A stretch of 64,000 nucleotides of DNA from positions 62,001-126,000 of the forward strand of contig CAZZCX010000001.1 of NCBI GenBank assembly GCA_964653195.1, written 5' to 3'. The notes under the pieces are model-generated. The model searched no databases, was not told the DNA's origin, and saw nothing but the letters and a program-made list of their open reading frames with translations. The stretch comes from CAYMDS01 sp964653195. GTDB taxonomy: Bacteria; Patescibacteriota; Microgenomatia; Levybacterales; UBA12049. Below are positions 59,862 through 64,000 of the stretch, piece by piece (positions within the stretch are counted from its first letter, which is position 1; each line of letters begins with the position of its first letter). The position numbers and the translations under genes were made by a program.

Positions 59862-60878
59862 TTAAGGTATTAATAAAATCTTTCCGCATTCACCTGACTT
59901 CATTACGTCCATTGCCTCTTCAAATTGTGAAAGTTTGAATGAATGTGTTACAAGGGCGGATAAATCAAGCTTTTTATTTACTAACAAATCATTCACCTGA
60001 TGCCATGTTTCCCAAATTCTTCTACCGAATACACTATGAGTAGTAATTTCTTTATTTATAATATACTTACCGATATCAATAATAGCAGGTTCTTTCGGTA
60101 TTCCAAAAAACACTAAGGTACCTGCGATTCTAACTGCATCAAGTGCGCTTTCAAGTATTTTAGAGTTTCCAGACATTTCCAATACTACATCACAGGAATT
60201 TATATACTGTTTCGGTAATGATTCATAGACTTCATCTGCGCCTAATTTTAGCGCTAGTCTTCTTCTGTATTCGCGTCTATTTATACCAATTACTTTTTTA
60301 GCACCATAAGCTTTTGCGACAGCTGCTGCACAAAGTCCTGTAGGTCCCAATCCAAAAATACAAACCGTTTTACCTGTTACTTGTGCTTTTGTCACTACAT
60401 GTACTGCATTTCCTAAAGGTTCCTGAGCGCTCATGGTTTTAATGGGTATAGCTGTATTATTTTTCCAAGTAGTACGTATTGGAATAGTAGCGTATTCTGC
60501 GAAGCTTCCATTTCTTCCTATTCCAAATAATTCCATTTTTTCACAAATATGACGATTATTTATCTGGCATTGATAACATTTATTACAGAAGATATGTGTT
60601 TCAGACGAAACCAAGTCACCTTTCTTTAGATTTGTGGATGATTTTGAATTAATTTCTAGTATTTCCCCGACAATTTCATGACCTATTATTATTGGCGGAG
60701 TAATATGTCCTTTTGCCCATGGAGTCCAATTGTAAATTCCGATATCCGTACCACAAATAGATGCTGATATTACCTTAACTAAAACCTCATCAATTAAAGG
60801 TGTTGGTAGCGGAAGTTTTTTAACAGAAACGCCAATTTCAGATTTTTCTTTTACAACAGCCAACATTGTGTTTGGCAT
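59862..60878 (-). CDS. tdh: L-threonine 3-dehydrogenase (zinc-dependent)
   Basis: 338 residues: catalytic zinc site CGTDIGIYNW and GHEIVGEI, structural zinc CNKCYQCQINNRHIC, and the NAD-binding GLGPTGLCAAAVAKAYGA. The GHITPPIIIGHE and TW-type residues fit Tdh, and the neighbouring kbl supports it. It oxidises threonine to 2-amino-3-ketobutyrate. It is 6 nt from greA. Confidence 0.88.
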   Translation of the reverse strand: MPNTMLAVVKEKSEIGVSVKKLPLPTPLIDEVLVKVISASICGTDIGIYNWTPWAKGHITPPIIIGHEIVGEILEINSKSSTNLKKGDLVSSETHIFCNKCYQCQINNRHICEKMELFGIGRNGSFAEYATIPIRTTWKNNTAIPIKTMSAQEPLGNAVHVVTKAQVTGKTVCIFGLGPTGLCAAAVAKAYGAKKVIGINRREYRRRLALKLGADEVYESLPKQYINSCDVVLEMSGNSKILESALDAVRIAGTLVFFGIPKEPAIIDIGKYIINKEITTHSVFGRRIWETWHQVNDLLVNKKLDLSALVTHSFKLSQFEEAMDVMKSGECGKILLIP

Positions 60879-60884
60879 AGTGGG

Positions 60885-61358
60885 TTATTTAATATCCATT
60901 ATAGTATACTCTATTTTTCCAATAGGTGCGGTTACCTCAACTACATCGCCTACTTTTTTTCCCAAGAGTGCTTTTCCTAGCGGTGATTCATGAGATATTT
61001 TTTTCTCCTTGGGATCAGCCTCCCATTCGCCGACAACTGAATATACTGTTTGTGTTTTACCATGTTTTACTGTCACTTTTGATCCGAGTTTAATGTTTCC
61101 CTTTCCATCTTTAACTGTTTCAGGTGTGATAATTGCTGCTTGTTTCAATATTTCTTCAAGCTCTTCGATCCTACCATCTATAAATGACAATTCTTCACGG
61201 GCTGCAGCATATTCTGCATTTTCTGACAAATCACCCATCTCGCGAGCTTCAGAAACTCTTTGAACTACTTGTGGCCTTTTTGTATCTTTAAGTTCTGAAT
61301 ATTCTTTTTTTAATTCAACTAAGCCTTCTGTTGTAAGGTATACTTTTTTATTGTGCAT
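60885..61358 (-). CDS. greA: Transcription elongation factor GreA
   Basis: 157 residues: coiled-coil N-domain with the tip GDLSENAEYAAAREE (two acidic residues for transcript cleavage) and an FKBP-like C-domain (KISHESPLGKALLGKKVGD). Normal length. A TATTAT box ends 10 nt before the ATG at 61358. Confidence 0.96.
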   Translation of the reverse strand: MHNKKVYLTTEGLVELKKEYSELKDTKRPQVVQRVSEAREMGDLSENAEYAAAREELSFIDGRIEELEEILKQAAIITPETVKDGKGNIKLGSKVTVKHGKTQTVYSVVGEWEADPKEKKISHESPLGKALLGKKVGDVVEVTAPIGKIEYTIMDIK

Positions 61359-61368
61359 ATATATTCGT

Positions 61369-61374
61369 ATAATA
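61369..61374 (-). promoter_or_regulatory. -10 element of greA
   Basis: Minus strand TATTAT (61374-61369), 10 nt before the ATG. The -35 is weak (TATCTT). The likely 5' UTR is about 3 nt. Confidence 0.4.
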
Positions 61375-61451
61375 CAAAACCTCTCTCTAGAAAGATATAT
61401 TCCAAAGAGGAGAGTGTATATCGTTTCAAAGTATAAATAATTTAAAAATCC

Positions 61452-61481
61452 TTGTCAACCGGATATTTTTTATGCTATAAT
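61452..61481 (+). promoter_or_regulatory. rpsO promoter, leaderless
   Basis: TTGTCA (61452-61457), 18-nt spacer ending in TGC (extended -10), TATAAT (61476-61481), then 7 nt to the ATG at 61489. The expected start site is the A of the ATG. Confidence 0.7.
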
Positions 61482-61488
61482 ATGCCTC

Positions 61489-61758
61489 ATGCCGCTTTCA
61501 ACGACACAAAAGAAACAAATAATTAAAGACTTCCAGACTGCCAGTGGTGATACCGGAAGTCCTGAAGTGCAAATTGCCTTATTAACTCATCGAATAGATC
61601 GATTGGCAGAGCATTTGAAGCAACATCTTCATGATGTTCATTCCAGACGGGGTCTTTTATCCATGATTGCTAAAAGAAGAAGGTTAATAAACTTCCTTAA
61701 GAAAGTGGATGAAAGTCGATCAGGTGGAATTCTAAAAAAGATAGGGTTGAAAGTTTAG
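61489..61758 (+). CDS. rpsO: 30S ribosomal protein S15 (uS15)
   Basis: 89 residues with FQTASGDTGSPEVQIALLTHRIDRL, the HLKQHLHDVHSRRGLLSMIAKRRRL core and the terminal region; a standard length. S15 binds the central domain of 16S rRNA. It is followed by pnp, the common rpsO-pnp order. Confidence 0.97.
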   Translation: MPLSTTQKKQIIKDFQTASGDTGSPEVQIALLTHRIDRLAEHLKQHLHDVHSRRGLLSMIAKRRRLINFLKKVDESRSGGILKKIGLKV

Positions 61759-61901
61759 CTACGAACATTTCCGAATTTTGAAATTGCAGTTGTAAAGTTT
61801 CGTTATAATTTGTATACTGAGTAAAGCACTAAATCATTTACTCGCATACTAATTTATACGAATATTTACATATTGCATCCACTATTCGCATCAATTTGTA
61901 G
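61759..61901. repeat. Diverged copy of the MITE-like element
   Basis: Starts at the base after the rpsO stop with CTACGAACATTTCCGAAT and ends ATTCGCATCAATTTGTAG (61884-61901), which in reverse complement matches the left end of the 39998 element at 14 of 18 positions. It carries the likely pnp promoter. Confidence 0.5.
61790..61818 (+). promoter_or_regulatory. pnp promoter inside the repeat
   Basis: TTGTAA (61790-61795), 17-nt spacer, TATACT (61813-61818). The 5' UTR would be about 105 nt. Confidence 0.5.
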
Positions 61902-61928
61902 CCGCACGAAAGAAAGAATATAAAATAC

Positions 61929-64000
61929 ATGAAAAAAACCTCAGTATCAACTGAATTTGCAGGAAAAACTATCACATTTGAGACTGGCGAGTTAGCACCT
62001 CAAGCCACAAGCTCAATTTTGGCTAGACTTGGAGACACTATGGTTCTTGCCACAGTGGTTTTAGGAAAAGAAAGCACATTGGATTATTTTCCACTCTCTG
62101 TTGAATATGTTGAAAGACTTTATGCAGGCGGTAGAATTAAAGGTTCACGTTGGGTTAAGCGTGAAGGACGTCCAACCGATGAGTCAGTGTTAATAGGTCG
62201 CTTAATAGATAGGTCAATACGTCCTTATTTCCCCAAAGAATACAAAAGAGAAGTACAGGTAATTGTCACGGTTTTGTCAGTAGATGGAGAACATGCGCCG
62301 GATATTTTGGCACTTAATGCAGTTTCTGCAGCACTTGCTACATCACCTATTCCATGGCGAGGACCGGTTGCTGCAATACGCGTAGGATACATAAAAGGTG
62401 AAAAAGGCGAGGAAGAATATCTATTAAATCCCACATCGACTGAAATGAAATACTCTGATTTAGATCTGGTAGTTTCTCAAGTTCATGATAAAACCGTCAT
62501 GATTGAAGCTGGTGCAAAACAGGTCCCTGAGATAGTCATGTTTGAAGCTATTAAAAGAGCTCAAATTGAAACACATAATATGCTGGTATTTATTGAGGAT
62601 CTTGTAGGGAAAATTGGCCAACAGAAATTACAAGTTACTCAAAATCCATTGTTTAAGGAGATGGTTGATAAGATTGAGAAATCTTATAAATCAGAAATTG
62701 AAGCATTAGCGAAAATCAAAGCAAATAAAGAGGGAGAAGGAAATGAAGAACAGGTGTTGGTACAACAGATTTATGAAGGAGAAAAGGTAGCAAATCCTGA
62801 ATCGTTAGTAGACTCTAAAACAATTGCAAAAGCATTAGAGTATGTACTCTTTCAGATTATTCGCCAGAGTGTTGTAAAAAAACACAAACGGGTTGATGGA
62901 AGAAAAATGGATGAAATACGTGAAATTAGTGCACGGGTAAGTGTACTTCCCCGAACACATGGTTCAGCGATTTTTAATCGCGGTATGACTCAAGCGTTTA
63001 CTATAGCTACGCTTGGTTCTCCGAGAATGGAACAGTTAATTGAATCTGCTGAAGGTGAAGAATCAAAGCGATACATTCATCATTATGCGATGCCTCCTTA
63101 CTCCGTAGGAGAAGCAGGAAGAGTAGGTTTTACCTCAAGAAGAGAGATAGGTCATGGAGCTTTAGCTGAGCGAGCGTTGGAGCCCGTTATCCCGAATAAA
63201 GATAAATTTCCTTATACAATCAGATTAGTTTCAGAAGTTACCTCTTCAAATGGTTCAACATCCATGGCTTCAACTTGTGGATCTACGCTTGCTTTAATGG
63301 ATGCCGGTGTACCGATTAGTAAGCCTGTTGCAGGTATTTCAGTAGGTATGATGTCTTATCCGCATGGATCAACTGTAAAAGATGAATATGTTCTTCTTAC
63401 TGATATTATAGGGCTAGAGGATTTCTCAGGTGATATGGATTTTAAGGTTGCAGGTACTGATACCGGCATCACAGCTATTCAATTGGACGTTAAGATCCCT
63501 GGACTAACCCATACACAGATAGAGGAGATTTTCGAGAGAGCGAGAATAGCAAGGTTAAGTATTCTTGAGAAAATGACATCAGTCATATCTACACCACGTG
63601 ATACCGTGTCAAAATATGCACCAAAAATTGAGATGCTTCAAATTCCCGTCGAGAAAATAGGTGAGCTTATAGGACCTGGAGGCAAAATAATTAAAAATAT
63701 AATCGCTGTTTCAGGAGCTGAGGTAGATGTTGAGGATGATGGATTTGTCACAATATCGGGAACTTCTGAAGAACAAGTTCAGAAAGCATTGGGTATGGTG
63801 GAGGGAATTACAAAAGACGTTCATCCTGGGGAAGTATATACAGGACAAGTTAAAAGAATACTGCCTTTTGGTGCTTTCATAGAGTTTCTACCTGGTAAAG
63901 AAGGTATGGTGCACGTATCTAAGATGGCTAAAGGATTTGTAAATAGTCCTGAGGATGTAGTTACGCTTGGTCAGGAAGTTACAGTAAAGGTTATAGAGAT
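61929..64000 (+). CDS. pnp: Polynucleotide phosphorylase, 3' end beyond the window
   Basis: Open from ATG 61929 to the window end (690 codons seen). Two RNase PH domains (LYAGGRIKGSRWVKREGRPT, then GSAIFNRGMTQA, EVTSSNGSTSMASTCGSTLA and the metal-site Asp in DFKVAGTDTGITAIQLDVK), a KH domain (ELIGPGGKIIKNI) and the start of an S1 domain (GEVYTGQVKRILPFGAFIEF). It degrades RNA 3' to 5' with phosphate. It works alongside RNase Y. Confidence 0.97.
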   Translation, partial: MKKTSVSTEFAGKTITFETGELAPQATSSILARLGDTMVLATVVLGKESTLDYFPLSVEYVERLYAGGRIKGSRWVKREGRPTDESVLIGRLIDRSIRPYFPKEYKREVQVIVTVLSVDGEHAPDILALNAVSAALATSPIPWRGPVAAIRVGYIKGEKGEEEYLLNPTSTEMKYSDLDLVVSQVHDKTVMIEAGAKQVPEIVMFEAIKRAQIETHNMLVFIEDLVGKIGQQKLQVTQNPLFKEMVDKIEKSYKSEIEALAKIKANKEGEGNEEQVLVQQIYEGEKVANPESLVDSKTIAKALEYVLFQIIRQSVVKKHKRVDGRKMDEIREISARVSVLPRTHGSAIFNRGMTQAFTIATLGSPRMEQLIESAEGEESKRYIHHYAMPPYSVGEAGRVGFTSRREIGHGALAERALEPVIPNKDKFPYTIRLVSEVTSSNGSTSMASTCGSTLALMDAGVPISKPVAGISVGMMSYPHGSTVKDEYVLLTDIIGLEDFSGDMDFKVAGTDTGITAIQLDVKIPGLTHTQIEEIFERARIARLSILEKMTSVISTPRDTVSKYAPKIEMLQIPVEKIGELIGPGGKIIKNIIAVSGAEVDVEDDGFVTISGTSEEQVQKALGMVEGITKDVHPGEVYTGQVKRILPFGAFIEFLPGKEGMVHVSKMAKGFVNSPEDVVTLGQEVTVKVIE

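Noticed and set aside
1..64000. CRISPR arrays, prophage or transposase genes
   Set aside because: No regularly spaced repeats, cas genes, integrases, transposases or phage structural genes were seen.
1..64000. UGA recoded as glycine, as in some CPR lineages
   Set aside because: rpsJ, rplP and other conserved genes end at TGA exactly where homologues end, and no conserved gene has an internal TGA.

Overview
The window is AT-rich, gene-dense DNA that uses the standard bacterial code, with TGA acting as a stop. It looks like a Candidate Phyla Radiation (Patescibacteria) genome, most likely of the Microgenomates type. The evidence is a compact S10-spc-alpha ribosomal superoperon that goes from S5 straight to L15 with no uL30 gene (uL30 is missing throughout the CPR), short intergenic gaps, few Shine-Dalgarno sites, several short versions of core proteins, and many small membrane or unknown proteins. 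The lineage is an inference; no 16S rRNA gene is present.

Layout. 1-17157 (+): end of rpsJ, then L3, L4, L23, L2, S19, L22, S3, L16, L29, S17, L14, L24, L5, S14, S8, L6, L18, S5, L15, secY, adk, a second P-loop kinase, map, infA, L36, S13, S11, S4, rpoA, L17, L13 and S9. 17154-21888 (-): MBL-fold hydrolase, bactofilin-like envelope protein, small unknowns, FKBP isomerase and a membrane metalloprotease. 21963-24470: small protein, tRNA-Pro(GGG), four-helix-bundle protein, recA-recX. 24484-28820: a UPRT-like protein, an asparagine-synthetase-like protein fused to an MGS regulatory domain, and a divergent RNase Y gene. 29000-33692: HU and an ABC exporter with one ATPase and four permeases. 33718-34229 (-): RNase P RNA. 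34284-37570 (-): UvrD-like helicase-nuclease. 37636-44847 (+): oxidoreductase, membrane-anchored solute-binding protein, histidine kinase, response regulator, metG, HAD phosphatase. 44933-52071: K+ channel, tatD, and a glycolipid set (GT2, GT39-like, WecA-like, DPPR-synthase-like). 52107-61358 (-): PEGA/SH3 protein, lysS, murB, both ATP-citrate lyase subunits, kbl (broken by a 100-N gap), tdh, greA. 61489-64000 (+): rpsO and the start of pnp.

How the genes work together. The first quarter supplies ribosomal proteins, the Sec translocon, RNA polymerase alpha and N-terminal processing. The 46.6-52 kb cluster looks like polyprenyl-phosphate-linked sugar synthesis and transfer. The 55.5-60.9 kb cluster has two routes to acetyl-CoA: from citrate (ATP-citrate lyase) and from threonine (Tdh plus Kbl).

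Most notable signals. (1) A putative asparagine synthetase, made of an AsnRS-like core without an anticodon domain plus a CarB-like MGS domain, sits behind what looks like a leaderless 14-codon leader peptide and terminator hairpin, an apparent amino-acid attenuator. (2) Many good promoters have the -10 box only 6-13 nt before the start codon, implying leaderless or near-leaderless mRNAs. (3) RNase P RNA carries three related palindromes in its variable regions. (4) MITE-like inverted-repeat elements start directly after stop codons. (5) ATP-citrate lyase occurs in an organism type usually thought to lack a TCA cycle.
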